19,139 nt of DNA from an uncultured Oxalobacteraceae bacterium (GCA_946479255.1 CAMLFK010000077.1:1-19139), one strand, 5' to 3'. Positions 1 to 8,289 are shown, counted from the first letter of the stretch. Notes: generated from the letters alone by a model not told the origin. Numbers and translations are program-made.

Positions 1-1
1 T

Positions 2-1555
2 GACTTCTACCGCGCCGCCATCGATTCGACCGGCCCGCTCGGCACGGACCTGGCGTATCGGCTGAATGCGGCGGTGGAAAAGCGCGGCAGCTTCCGCGAC
101 CATATCCGCTCGCGCCGCGCACTGCTTGCACCGGCCTTCACCTGGAAGATCGCGCCCGCCACCACGCTGGAATACCGCGGTGAAGCACTGCGCCATGAGG
201 CGCCGCTGGACCGCGGCGTGGTCGGCATCGGCGTGATGCCGCGCGAGCACTTCCTGGGGGAGCCGGCCGACGGCGATATGCGGGTCCAGAATCTGTCGCA
301 GCAACTGGTGCTCGAACGCCGGCTTGGCGAGCAGTGGAGCCTGCGCGGCGCGCTTTCTCACAAGGACGCCACCCTGCGTGGCTTTTCGACCGAGGGGCAG
401 CCCAAGCTGCAGGGGGACGGGCGCACCTTGCAGCGCCAGCGCCGCTACCGCGACTATGCATCCGACGACCTGGCGGCGCAGCTTGAGCTGAGCGGCCGCT
501 TGCAAACCGCTGGCGTGGCCCATCAACTGCTGATCGGGGTAGAAGCCTACCGGCTGGACTTCGACATGCGCGTGCTGCGAGCCAATCCAGGGCCGGCCAA
601 TCCTTACGCGATCGATATTTTAGCCCCCAGCTACGGACAAACGCAGCCGCAGCCGCTGCCCAGTAGCGACACGTACGAAGAGCAGCGCAACCGCGCGCTG
701 TATGTGCAGGATGCGATGAGCATCGGCAACTGGCGCGTCGTGGCCGGCGTGCGCGTCGACGATTATCGGCAATCGCTGCGCAACCGCATCAAAGGCGCTC
801 TGACGATGCAGGACCCTACCGCCAGCTCGCCGCGCCTGGGCGTCAGTTACCTGCCGAGCGCCCAGTGGACGCTGTTCGCCAATGCCGGTCGCTCGTTCCG
901 CCCCAACAGCGGGGTTAGTTTCGATGGACAGGCGTTTGCGCCGGAACGCGGCAGGGCGCTGGAAGCGGGGGCCAAGTGGGAAAGCCAGGATCGCAAGCAA
1001 GGGGCCACGCTGGCGCTTTACGATATCCGCAAGCGCGATGTGGTGACGTCCGACCCGAACCCGCTCCATGCAGGTTTCTCGGTCACCGCAGGCCAGGTGC
1101 GCAGCCGTGGCCTGGACTTCGACTACTCCGGCCAGCTGGCGCCGAACTGGCGCGCCAATACCAGCGTGTCGCTGATCGACGCCGAAGTGCGCGAGGATAA
1201 TACGCTGGAGAAGAATGGCCGCCTGCTCAACATCCCGCGTGTGAACGCCAGCATGCTGCTGGTGTACGAGCAGCGCGGCAGCTTCAGCCTGGGCGGCGGC
1301 GTAACCTATAGCGGCCGCCGGCTGGGCGAGGCGCGCACGCAGGCACAGGCCGATGCCGGAATCGCCGCGTTCGACCTGCCGGGCTACGCGCTCGGCAAAC
1401 TGGTCGTCTACTGGCACCTCAGCCGCAATGTGCGCGTATCGCTCGATATCGACAACCTGTTCGACCGCACTTACTACAGCAGTTCATTCCAGCGCACCTG
1501 GGTGACCCCGGGAATGGCGCGCAGCGCCACGGTCGGCGTACAGGCCAGGTTCTGA
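2..1555 (+). CDS. TonB-dependent (siderophore-type) outer-membrane receptor, C-terminal part
   Basis: Partial gene: the reading frame is open from the window edge and the N-terminus (signal peptide, TonB box, most of the plug) lies outside. The visible 517 residues look like the beta-barrel of a TonB-dependent siderophore receptor: alternating amphipathic strands, the segment SPRLGVSYLP followed by a 'TLFANAGRSFRP' strand, then 'GRALEAGAKWE', and near the end 'DIDNLFDRTYYSS'. The protein ends in phenylalanine (VGVQARF), the usual C-terminal signature of outer-membrane barrels recognised by the Bam complex. Such receptors import ferric siderophores or other large ligands across the outer membrane using TonB/ExbBD energy. 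The substrate cannot be read from the barrel. The stop lies 27 bp before the start of an ABC ATPase on the same strand, so the receptor probably heads or belongs to the same operon. Family is confident; ligand is unknown. Confidence 0.9.
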   Translation, partial: DFYRAAIDSTGPLGTDLAYRLNAAVEKRGSFRDHIRSRRALLAPAFTWKIAPATTLEYRGEALRHEAPLDRGVVGIGVMPREHFLGEPADGDMRVQNLSQQLVLERRLGEQWSLRGALSHKDATLRGFSTEGQPKLQGDGRTLQRQRRYRDYASDDLAAQLELSGRLQTAGVAHQLLIGVEAYRLDFDMRVLRANPGPANPYAIDILAPSYGQTQPQPLPSSDTYEEQRNRALYVQDAMSIGNWRVVAGVRVDDYRQSLRNRIKGALTMQDPTASSPRLGVSYLPSAQWTLFANAGRSFRPNSGVSFDGQAFAPERGRALEAGAKWESQDRKQGATLALYDIRKRDVVTSDPNPLHAGFSVTAGQVRSRGLDFDYSGQLAPNWRANTSVSLIDAEVREDNTLEKNGRLLNIPRVNASMLLVYEQRGSFSLGGGVTYSGRRLGEARTQAQADAGIAAFDLPGYALGKLVVYWHLSRNVRVSLDIDNLFDRTYYSSSFQRTWVTPGMARSATVGVQARF

Positions 1556-1582
1556 GTTCACCATCTCATGAAGGAAAACCAC

Positions 1583-2317
1583 ATGAAGCAAATACATGAA
1601 CTGGCGCTCGAGGTGTGCAAGCTTTTTGTCGCCTATCGCAGCAACACCATCCTCAAGGGGCTTGACCTGAAGCTTAGACGCGGCGAGGTCTACGCCCTGC
1701 TGGGCGGGAACGGGGCAGGCAAATCGACCACCATCAATGCCTTGCTCGGCTTCGTGCAGCCGGCTAATGGCCAGGTCAAGGTCTGCGGCATCGACGTGGC
1801 GGCCGATCCGCGCGCCGCACGCGCCATGCTGGCCTACGTTCCCGAGAGCGTCGTGCTGTACGAATACCTGACAGCGCGCGAGAACATCGCCTACTTCCTG
1901 CAGGTAGCGGGCAGCGGCGCCAGTGCGCAAGCCATCGACGAGGCCCTCGCCGCGGTGGCGCTCGATCCGGCGGCGTGGGACCGGCGCCTGGGCGGCTATT
2001 CGAAAGGCATGCGCCAGAAGGTGGCCATCGCGCTGGCCCTGGCACGTTCCGTGCCGGTGCTGCTGCTGGACGAACCGACCAGCGGGCTCGATCCCCAGGC
2101 CACCAGCGAATTTAACGCACTGCTTCAGCGTTTGCGCGGGCAGGGCGTGGCCATCTTTATCGTCACGCATGACCTGCTCAGCGCCGCCGAGCTTGCCGAC
2201 CGCATCGGCTTCCTGTCCGGCGGCGTAATCAGCGCCGAATACAAGGCGCACGGTACGGCGCGCTTCGACGTGCGCGAGCTGTATCGCCGTTATGGCGGCG
2301 CCAAGGAGGCTGCATGA
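1583..2317 (+). CDS. ABC transporter ATP-binding protein (ABC-2 exporter type)
   Basis: This is the nucleotide-binding subunit that would power the two permeases encoded next. The start at 1583 is preferred over the in-frame ATG at 1568 because AAGGAAA (1571-1577) sits 5 nt upstream of it; the product is then 244 aa. All ABC motifs are visible: Walker A GGNGAGKST, a Q-loop position carrying Glu (YVPES) as is common in ABC-2/DrrA-like ATPases, signature YSKGMRQKV, Walker B VLLLDEPTSGLDP and the H-loop THD. The single-domain architecture and this Q-loop suggest an exporter or ABC-2 system rather than a binding-protein-dependent importer. The end overlaps the next ATG by 4 bp (ATGA), implying translational coupling. 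Confidence 0.93.
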   Translation: MKQIHELALEVCKLFVAYRSNTILKGLDLKLRRGEVYALLGGNGAGKSTTINALLGFVQPANGQVKVCGIDVAADPRAARAMLAYVPESVVLYEYLTARENIAYFLQVAGSGASAQAIDEALAAVALDPAAWDRRLGGYSKGMRQKVAIALALARSVPVLLLDEPTSGLDPQATSEFNALLQRLRGQGVAIFIVTHDLLSAAELADRIGFLSGGVISAEYKAHGTARFDVRELYRRYGGAKEAA

Positions 2318-3744
2318 GCCGCACAGTGATTGCCGCCGATGTGCTTGCCATTGCAGTGGGCGAGTGGCGTGCGCTGTGGCGCAACCGGGTGGCCCTGACC
2401 GCCTCGCTGCTGTTGCTGGCGCTGACCCTGGCGGCCAGCCTCGTGAGCCACGAGCAGGCCAATGCCGTGGCGCGCGACCGGGCGCGCTTCCAGCAGACCG
2501 CCGATGTGCAATGGAAGGCCCAGCCGGACCGCCACCCGCACCGCATGGTGCACTATGGGCACTACGTGTTCAAGCCGCTCAGCCCACTGGCGTTTTTCGA
2601 TTTCGGCGTCGATCCGTACACCGGCCACACGCTGTTTTTGGAAGGCCATCGGCAGAACAGCGCCAACTTCAGCGAGGCCGGCCAGTCGTCGGTGCTGCTG
2701 CGCTTCGGCCAGCTCACTCCAGCCTTCGTGCTGCAAGTGATTACGCCGCTCCTGATCGTGTTCCTGGCTTTCGGCAGCGTGGCGCGCGAGCGCGAGCAGG
2801 GGCAATTGCGCCTGCTGGTGGCGCAGGGCGCGCGCGGCGGCGCCGTGGTGGCGGGCAAGCTGCTGGCGCACGCGCTGGTCGCGCTGCTGCTGGCCGCGCC
2901 CGCGCTGGTCGCCCTGATGCTGATCGGTGTGGCGCATCCCGAGGTAAGCGGGGAGGCTGCCGGCATGGCCGCCGCATATGCCGCCTACCTGCTGGTATGG
3001 AGTGCACTGGCCGTGCTGGTATCGTCGGCCTTGCCGCGCGCGCGCGACGCGCTGCTGGCGCTGGTTTGCTGCTGGCTGACCACGGTGGTGGTGCTGCCAC
3101 GCTTGATGCTAGATGTGGCCGCGCGCAGCATCGAGCGCCCGGCGCGCATCGAAACCGAGGCGGCGATCAGCCGCGAACTGGCGGCCCTGGGCGACAGCCA
3201 TAATCCGAACGATCCCTACTTCGCCCAGTTCCGCGCGCGTGTGCTCAAGCAGTATGGCGTGGCGCGGGTGGAAGACCTGCCGGTCAATTACGGCGGGCTG
3301 CTGATGGCGGAGGGCGAGCGGCTCACCAGCGAACTGTTCGAGCGCAGCATGCAGCGTGACTTCGCCAGCCAGGACCGGCAGAACGCCATGGTGGATTGGG
3401 CGGCGGCGATCAGTCCGGTGATTGCTCTGCGCCGCCTCTCAAGCGCCCTGGCCGGCACCGATGGCGCCGGCCACGCGCGCTTCCTGCTGGCGGCCGAGCG
3501 TTACCGCTACGCGCTGATCCAGGCGCTCAATGACCTGCATGCGAAAGAGGTGGCCTACCACAACGACCGCGGCCAGCGCATCGGCAGCGAGCACTGGAAG
3601 CATATGCCGCGCTTCGTCTATGAGAGCGTGCCGCGGGCCGGCCCCGCCGCATTGCTGGTGGCCTGTGTGCTGGGCGGATGGGCGCTGCTGCTGGCGCTGG
3701 CCGGCCTGCGTACCGCGCGCCGTTTGGAAAGGAGCGCGCCATGA
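2314..3744 (+). CDS. DUF3526-type ABC-2 permease, first subunit
   Basis: Membrane subunit, 476 aa, starting at the ATGA overlap with the ATPase gene behind a strong AAGGAGG (2303-2309). Hydrophobic segments are visible at about residues 26-46, 137-155, 181-207, 217-240, 246-266 and 446-466. This leaves two large soluble loops, about 47-136 and about 270-445, probably periplasmic. The first loop carries the block HRMVHYGHYVFKP, then PLAFFDFGVDPYTGH and LEGHRQN, which I associate with the DUF3526 family of ABC-2-like permeases. The cytosolic element AREREQGQLRLLVAQG after the second helix is typical of ABC-2 permeases contacting the ATPase. Substrate is unknown. The coupled second permease suggests a heterodimeric channel. 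Confidence 0.85.
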   Translation: MSRTVIAADVLAIAVGEWRALWRNRVALTASLLLLALTLAASLVSHEQANAVARDRARFQQTADVQWKAQPDRHPHRMVHYGHYVFKPLSPLAFFDFGVDPYTGHTLFLEGHRQNSANFSEAGQSSVLLRFGQLTPAFVLQVITPLLIVFLAFGSVAREREQGQLRLLVAQGARGGAVVAGKLLAHALVALLLAAPALVALMLIGVAHPEVSGEAAGMAAAYAAYLLVWSALAVLVSSALPRARDALLALVCCWLTTVVVLPRLMLDVAARSIERPARIETEAAISRELAALGDSHNPNDPYFAQFRARVLKQYGVARVEDLPVNYGGLLMAEGERLTSELFERSMQRDFASQDRQNAMVDWAAAISPVIALRRLSSALAGTDGAGHARFLLAAERYRYALIQALNDLHAKEVAYHNDRGQRIGSEHWKHMPRFVYESVPRAGPAALLVACVLGGWALLLALAGLRTARRLERSAP

Positions 3745-5099
3745 GCACCCTGCGTATGGAACTGGCGCTGATCTTGCGCTCCGGCCTGGCCGCCGGCGCA
3801 CTGGCGCTGCTGGCGCTCTTGTCGTCGCTGGCGGTATGGACCGGCCTGCGTGAAATGCAGGCCGAGCGCGCCACCCTGGCGCGCATCGAGGCCAGCCATC
3901 GCGGCGATGTCGCGCGCGTGGCGCAGCAATACAAGGACGGCGGCGAGGCCGGCTATGCGGCCTACTCGACCCCGCACCTGGCCACCAATCCTCCATCGCC
4001 GCTGGCCTTCGCGGCCATCGGCCTGCGTGACGTGCAGCCGTCCGCGCTGCGCGTGCGCCTGCTCGGTTTGCAGGCCCAGCTGTACGAATCCGAAGCGATC
4101 AACCCCGAACTGGCAGCACCGGGACGCTTCGATTTCGCTTTCGTGCTGGTGTACCTGGCGCCGCTGTTCGTGATCGCCCTGATGCACGACCTGGCGGCCG
4201 GCGAGCGCGAAGCGGGGCGCCTGCGCCTATTGGCATCGCTGCCGGCGGCCATGGCGCGCCTGTGGTGGCGCCGCATTGCGCTGCGCTGCGTGCTGGTGTT
4301 TGGCGCGGCCCTGCTGCCCTTTGTGGCGGGGGCGCTGGTCTCGCAGGCCGCGCTGGTGCCGGTGCTGTTGATCCTGGCGGCGGCGGCGCTGTATCTGGTG
4401 TTCTGGTTCGGCTTGTCCGCGTCGGTCGCCGCCGGTGTGCGCACCGCGGCGGCGGGCGCCGCGATCTTGCTCGCTTGCCTGATCGTGCTGACCATGATCC
4501 TGCCGACGGCCGTCAATGCCGCCATCGGGCGCGCGATTCCGGTGGCGCGCGGGGTGGAGCTGTCGCTGGCGCAGCGCCAGGCTGTGCACGAGGGCTGGGA
4601 CCTGCCCAAGGCGGTGACCTTGGAGAAGTTCTTCCGCAGCCATCCCGAATGGAAGGACACGCCGCCGGTCACGGGACGCTTTCACTGGAAGTGGTACTAC
4701 GCGATGCAGCAGGCGGGGGATGATGCGGTGGCGGCACAACTGGCCGACTACCGGCGCAGCATGGGCGAGCGCGAAAGCTGGACCCGGCGTGCCGGGTGGC
4801 TGCTGGCATCGGTGGACCTGCAGGTGCTGCTGCACCGCCTGGCGCACAGCGACCTGCAGGCCCAGCTCGAATTCCACGACCGTGTCACGGCGTTTCATAA
4901 GGGCCTGCGGCGCTTCTACTATCCGTTCATTTTTCATGAACGCCAGTTTGGTCCCGCCGAATTCGCGCAGCTGCCGCCTTATGCCGTGGTGCCGGCGCAG
5001 GTGCCGGCACCGCTGGCTTCGTTGGCTGCGCTGGCGTTGCTGGCCGCCGCTGCAATGGCTGCGGGAGCGTGGCGGCTCAGGCGCGCAGCGCTGCCTTGA
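3741..5099 (+). CDS. DUF3526-type ABC-2 permease, second subunit
   Basis: Second membrane subunit, 452 aa. The start at 3741 is chosen because it overlaps the previous stop (ATGA) and has GGAAAGGAG (3726-3734) upstream; a longer reading frame from 3678 lacks such support. Topology mirrors its neighbour: helices at about 15-34, 131-149, 180-200, 204-226, 236-258 and 424-445, with a large loop of about 165 residues before the last helix. The segment AAGEREAGRLRLLASLP after the second helix matches AREREQGQLRLLVAQG of the first permease, so the two look like diverged copies of one gene. It lacks the His/Tyr-rich block of the first permease. Its stop is 17 bp from the stop of the convergent gene, and no terminator is obvious between them. 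Confidence 0.83.
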   Translation: MSTLRMELALILRSGLAAGALALLALLSSLAVWTGLREMQAERATLARIEASHRGDVARVAQQYKDGGEAGYAAYSTPHLATNPPSPLAFAAIGLRDVQPSALRVRLLGLQAQLYESEAINPELAAPGRFDFAFVLVYLAPLFVIALMHDLAAGEREAGRLRLLASLPAAMARLWWRRIALRCVLVFGAALLPFVAGALVSQAALVPVLLILAAAALYLVFWFGLSASVAAGVRTAAAGAAILLACLIVLTMILPTAVNAAIGRAIPVARGVELSLAQRQAVHEGWDLPKAVTLEKFFRSHPEWKDTPPVTGRFHWKWYYAMQQAGDDAVAAQLADYRRSMGERESWTRRAGWLLASVDLQVLLHRLAHSDLQAQLEFHDRVTAFHKGLRRFYYPFIFHERQFGPAEFAQLPPYAVVPAQVPAPLASLAALALLAAAAMAAGAWRLRRAALP

Positions 5100-5116
5100 G
5101 GGTGGTCAAATACTGA

Positions 5117-5659
5117 TCAAATACGCGTGAGCGACTGGCCGGCGTTCTTGACCCGGTCGCCGCGCTGCAGGCCGGGATCGTGGTCGAAGGTGAAGCTGCC
5201 GCGCCGGCCGTTGTCGTACTCCACGTCGACGGTCCACACTTTGGTCGCGTTGGCTTTTTCCTGCAGCTTTTTGCCGGCGTAGGCGCCGCCCACGGCGCCG
5301 GCGATGGTTGCCAGCGTCTTGCCGCTGCCGCTGCCGACCTGGTTGCCCAGCAGGGCGCCGGCCGCGCCGCCGCCGATCACCCCCAGCGCATTGCTCTTGC
5401 CGTCGTGCTCGGCCATGCGCACCCCCAATACCTTGCCGCAATCCTGGCAGCTGGCCTTGGCCTGCTTGTTGCCGGCCGGGGCATGGCGGCGTTCGGCTTC
5501 CCGCAGACACTTTTTGCGCTGACCTTGATTTCGCTCCTGTTCGCATTGGCTGCGTGCATCATCATAGCGGGCTGCGTCGCTGCCATGCTGGGGCGCGGCG
5601 TGCGCTGCGCCGATCAGGGTGGTCAGCAAGAGTGCGCACAGTCGAGTGATCTTCAGCAT
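5117..5659 (-). CDS. Secreted glycine-zipper (17-kDa-antigen/SlyB-like 2TM) protein
   Basis: A 180-aa exported protein of unknown exact role. Residues 1-21 form a Sec signal peptide ending in AHA before AP. There is no lipobox at the cleavage point, so it is not an obvious lipoprotein, unlike SlyB. Residues about 92-129 form the glycine zipper (GVIGGGAAGALLG, then GSGSGKTLATIAGAVGGAYAG), as in 17-kDa surface antigen and SlyB proteins, which insert in or span the envelope. A basic, charged segment with four cysteines (C39, C51, and a CxxC at 71-74) precedes it. The C-terminal 40 residues (VWTVDVEYDNGRRGSFTF) look like a small beta domain ending in 'QSLTRI', similar to the SlyB C-terminus. A GGAG Shine-Dalgarno lies at 5669-5672. 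It is convergent with the permease operon and divergent from the lipoprotein gene. Confidence 0.8.
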   Translation of the reverse strand: MLKITRLCALLLTTLIGAAHAAPQHGSDAARYDDARSQCEQERNQGQRKKCLREAERRHAPAGNKQAKASCQDCGKVLGVRMAEHDGKSNALGVIGGGAAGALLGNQVGSGSGKTLATIAGAVGGAYAGKKLQEKANATKVWTVDVEYDNGRRGSFTFDHDPGLQRGDRVKNAGQSLTRI

Positions 5660-5721
5660 TATTTTTTACTCCATCTTGTTAAAAGTTACTTTTGGTGAGC
5701 CTTCTGGAAGTGCGTTGCGTT

Positions 5722-5749
5722 ATTGTAATAGACGCACGAGTTTGCCCAA
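5722..5749 (-). promoter_or_regulatory. Candidate sigma-70 promoter of the glycine-zipper gene
   Basis: On the minus strand TTGGGC (5744-5749) is followed after 16 bp by TACAAT (5722-5727), about 65 bp upstream of the ATG at 5659. The -10 is good and the -35 only partial. No other strong candidate was seen in the 162-bp divergent region. Confidence 0.4.
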
Positions 5750-5778
5750 CCGTTTAAGCGGGGTCAGCGGGTTCTCTC

Positions 5779-5784
5779 TATAAT
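5779..5784 (+). promoter_or_regulatory. Consensus -10 box (TATAAT) for the lipoprotein gene
   Basis: A perfect TATAAT lies 38-47 bp upstream of the possible starts of the downstream lipoprotein. No good -35 is present; TTTAAG at 5753-5758 is 20 bp away. Between this box and the start, GGACGG (5786-5791) and CCGTCC (5806-5811) can pair to form a short leader hairpin. Confidence 0.45.
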
Positions 5785-5821
5785 CGGACGGTCCATTTGC
5801 GGCGCCGTCCATCTCCTTAGG

Positions 5822-7807
5822 ATGCAGACAGTGATACTTTCCCCCCAAGTCCTCCGACTCACTTCCACGCTGGCGCTGGCCACCTTGTTGACCGCCTGCG
5901 GCGGCGGGGGAGGAGGCGGCACCGCGGTGACGCCGCCTCCGTCCAACCCGGTGCCGCCGCCGGATCCCGCCTGCAAGGTGCAGATCCTGGCCGACGCCAG
6001 CGTCGAGCAAGGCAAGACGGCGGCGGCGACCGTGCTCTCGTGCGGCGCGCCACTGCGCAGCGTCGTCTGGACCCAGACCGGGGGGCCTGCCACCGCGCTG
6101 CTGGCCGCGCGCAGCCCGACGGTGGCGCTGGAAACCGCCCAGGCCGGCGTGCTGGCCCTGCGCGCCGACGTGACCCTGGCCGACGGCAGCGCCGCCACGG
6201 CCAGCACCAGCATCAGCGTGAACGCCGCCCCCGCCGGCAGCTTCGTGACCGTGCGGGCGGACCACGCCATGCGTCCGGAAACCGACACCTCGCTGCGCGC
6301 CTGGCCGAATCTGTCCGGCAGCGATACGCTCAAGAGCGTGACCTGGACCCAGACCGCCGGCCCGGCCGTGAGCATGAATACCTCGGATGAGCTGGTGCTG
6401 ACCTTCAAGGCACCCAAGGCGGACAAGGACACGCTGCTCAAGTTCCGCGCCACCATGACCACCAGCAGCGGCCGCGTCGACACCGATGACGTGATGGTCA
6501 GCATCGACCCGCAAGGCCCGGCCCCGGACGGCTACATTTTTGACGCCACTGCGCGCGTGCACCCGTACCGCTCGGCATCCAAGTACGCCCCGGTGCTGGC
6601 GCGCTGCGCCTACGACATCAGCCTGTATTTCAAGGACAACGGCGAAAACAACTTCTGCCCATCCTCAGACTTGCCATTGCTGCACGCGGACACCACGGAC
6701 GGCATGCCGACCGTTGAACAAGTCATGGCCCGGGTGCTGGTGTCGCACGACTTCCTGGGCGATAACTTCCACCAGTTCCTGCTCACCCAGGATCCGCAGG
6801 GCGACTTCCGGCGCATGCTGGCGGGGGTGTCGGCCATCGTGATCGGCTCGCACGTGCGGCCGAGTTTCTACACGGCTGCAACTGGTGCGATTTATCTTGA
6901 TGCGAACTTTCTATGGCTGAGCGCGGCCCAGCGCGACGTGGTCACCGAAGTGCCGGATTATCGGCTTGCCTACGCCGAACCGCTGAACTTCAGCACGGTT
7001 GGGCGCATGGTGCGCGGCAATACCGAGGCCACCACCGCTTTCCCGGACTGGGAACGCACGGGACGCGGCATTGCCGACCTTCCGTACCGGCTCGGCCGCC
7101 TGCTGTACCACGAACTGGCGCATGCCGCCGACTTCTTCCCGCCGAGCGACCGGGCGCTGACGCCAACGCGTTCGATCTGGGACAACGCCGTCAGCCGTAT
7201 CAGCTTGAACAGCCTGCCGTCGGACGTGCTGGCCACGACCTATCCGCTGCGTTCGGCCGAATGGAAAGGACTGGGGCAGGTGCTGTACCAAGGCGCCACG
7301 CCGACCGAAGAGCAAAAAAGCTACACGGCGGCCCAGGTCGGCGCGTTTTTCGGCTCGGACGTGGCCTCGGACGACTACGCCTATTCCATCTACCTGGACA
7401 ACAACTCACGTGAAGACCTGGCCATGCTGTTCGAGGAATTCATGATGGCCCACCGTCATGGCGTGCGTTACGACGTCGCTTACACCAACAAGTGGACCGA
7501 CAACCTCACCAGTGACCAGCTGGTGGTGGCATGGGGACAGCGCGGGCGCATTGGCGACGCGCGCATCAAGCCGCGCGTCAAGCTGGTGGTGCAGCGCATC
7601 GCGCCATGGATTGCCGGGAGCGCGGTGGACAGCCTGGCGGCACCGGTGCAGTTCCGGGCTGGCGCGACCTGGAGCGAGAGCCTGTTCCAGGCCAGCTCGC
7701 CGAGGGGAGGTGTCTCGGCGCGCCGCATCGAGAGCCCGGCTCAACGCGCAGCGCGCACCCGCAGCGAAGTCTTGGAACGCCACGCGCACGGACGGCACGG
7801 GCACTAA
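5822..7807 (+). CDS. Lipoprotein with Ig/K319-like repeats and an HExxH metallopeptidase-like domain
   Basis: A 661-aa surface or periplasmic lipoprotein that I cannot assign to a named family. The N-terminus has a signal peptide with lipobox LTAC (lipidated C26) followed by a Gly run and a Pro-rich linker. Residues about 45-140 and 141-230 are two repeats, each with a '(V)WTQTxGPA' strand, as in PKD/K319-type Ig-like domains. The rest is a globular domain with HELAHAADF (H430, E431, H434), the zinc-binding HExxH of zincin proteases. About 100 residues later comes EDLAMLFEEFMMAHRHG, whose E538/E539 could be the third ligand of a gluzincin. The start is uncertain: ATG 5822 has no Shine-Dalgarno, whereas GTG 5831 has AGGA 8 nt upstream and would give a signal peptide three residues shorter. 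The gene appears monocistronic. Protease activity is inference from the motif only. Confidence 0.8.
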   Translation: MQTVILSPQVLRLTSTLALATLLTACGGGGGGGTAVTPPPSNPVPPPDPACKVQILADASVEQGKTAAATVLSCGAPLRSVVWTQTGGPATALLAARSPTVALETAQAGVLALRADVTLADGSAATASTSISVNAAPAGSFVTVRADHAMRPETDTSLRAWPNLSGSDTLKSVTWTQTAGPAVSMNTSDELVLTFKAPKADKDTLLKFRATMTTSSGRVDTDDVMVSIDPQGPAPDGYIFDATARVHPYRSASKYAPVLARCAYDISLYFKDNGENNFCPSSDLPLLHADTTDGMPTVEQVMARVLVSHDFLGDNFHQFLLTQDPQGDFRRMLAGVSAIVIGSHVRPSFYTAATGAIYLDANFLWLSAAQRDVVTEVPDYRLAYAEPLNFSTVGRMVRGNTEATTAFPDWERTGRGIADLPYRLGRLLYHELAHAADFFPPSDRALTPTRSIWDNAVSRISLNSLPSDVLATTYPLRSAEWKGLGQVLYQGATPTEEQKSYTAAQVGAFFGSDVASDDYAYSIYLDNNSREDLAMLFEEFMMAHRHGVRYDVAYTNKWTDNLTSDQLVVAWGQRGRIGDARIKPRVKLVVQRIAPWIAGSAVDSLAAPVQFRAGATWSESLFQASSPRGGVSARRIESPAQRAARTRSEVLERHAHGRHGH

Positions 7808-7820
7808 TGACTTTTTGAAG

Positions 7821-7849
7821 ACCGGCGGTCAGCCGTAGGCGCCGCCGGT
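7821..7849. terminator. Inverted repeat between convergent genes, possible weak bidirectional terminator
   Basis: ACCGGCGG (7821-7828) and CCGCCGGT (7842-7849) form a perfect 8-bp GC-rich stem with a 13-nt loop. It overlaps the last codons of the minus-strand TM2 gene and lies 14 bp after the lipoprotein stop. Neither side is followed by a T-run in the direction of transcription, so terminator function is doubtful. Confidence 0.3.
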
Positions 7850-8251
7850 ATAGAGCAGGTCAAACAGGCGCGACATGGTGCCGATCACCGTGATCGCCCC
7901 CACCAGCATTGTCGTCACCAGCAACACCGCCAAGGGCCACTTCGCCTGCGAAGTGCGGCCCGAGTGCGGGTTGTACTCCTTATCCCACAGCTCATCGCTT
8001 TTCAGCCCGAGCACCAGCGCCTCGATGAAGCCGGCGATCGCCGAGACCAGCAGGGGCAGCATCTTGTAGAAGCCGTGTACCTCGGGCATCAGTCCATAAA
8101 TCAAACCGCAGATGGGCAGGCTGGCCACATGCACCAGCCCGAGCCGGTCGGTGCTGCCGCGCAAATAAAAGCGGTGCGCGCCGACCCAGCCCAGCAGCAA
8201 GGCGAGGAGGGTGGCGAAGGTCTTGTTCTTGTGCGGCGTCGAAGCTGGCAT
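7829..8251 (-). CDS. TM2-domain membrane protein
   Basis: A 140-aa inner-membrane protein. After a short charged N-terminus, residues 11-31 (ATLLALLLGWVGAHRFYL) carry the TM2-domain signature: a hydrophobic helix, then G-x-x-G-x-HRFYL and a following glycine. A second hydrophobic stretch lies near 38-54, a third near 64-84, then the conserved-looking 'ELWDKEYNP', and a last helix at about 105-126. The function of TM2 proteins in bacteria is unknown. The start at 8251 is chosen because the TM2 domain begins ten residues later; a longer frame running to 8644 would be antisense to rpsP and is rejected. No clear Shine-Dalgarno is visible, so the start is uncertain. It is divergent from the rpsP operon. 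Confidence 0.72.
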   Translation of the reverse strand: MPASTPHKNKTFATLLALLLGWVGAHRFYLRGSTDRLGLVHVASLPICGLIYGLMPEVHGFYKMLPLLVSAIAGFIEALVLGLKSDELWDKEYNPHSGRTSQAKWPLAVLLVTTMLVGAITVIGTMSRLFDLLYTGGAYG

Positions 8252-8289
8252 GGGGTGGCGGGTAGATGGAAAAGACGCAAGTATCGGCC

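Noticed and set aside
620..1417. Long open frame antisense to the TonB receptor
   Set aside because: Low-complexity His/Arg/Ala composition typical of an antisense shadow. The sense strand is a clear beta-barrel.
5100..5130. TCAAATAC repeated twice between the convergent stops, as a possible terminator or site
   Set aside because: Only 8 bp, direct rather than inverted, and overlapping the end of a coding sequence. Chance is sufficient.
5756..5770. GGGGTCAGC near 5760 as another end of the mobile element
   Set aside because: Only eight bases match the element core (GGGGTCAG) and the similarity stops there; no partner repeat is nearby.
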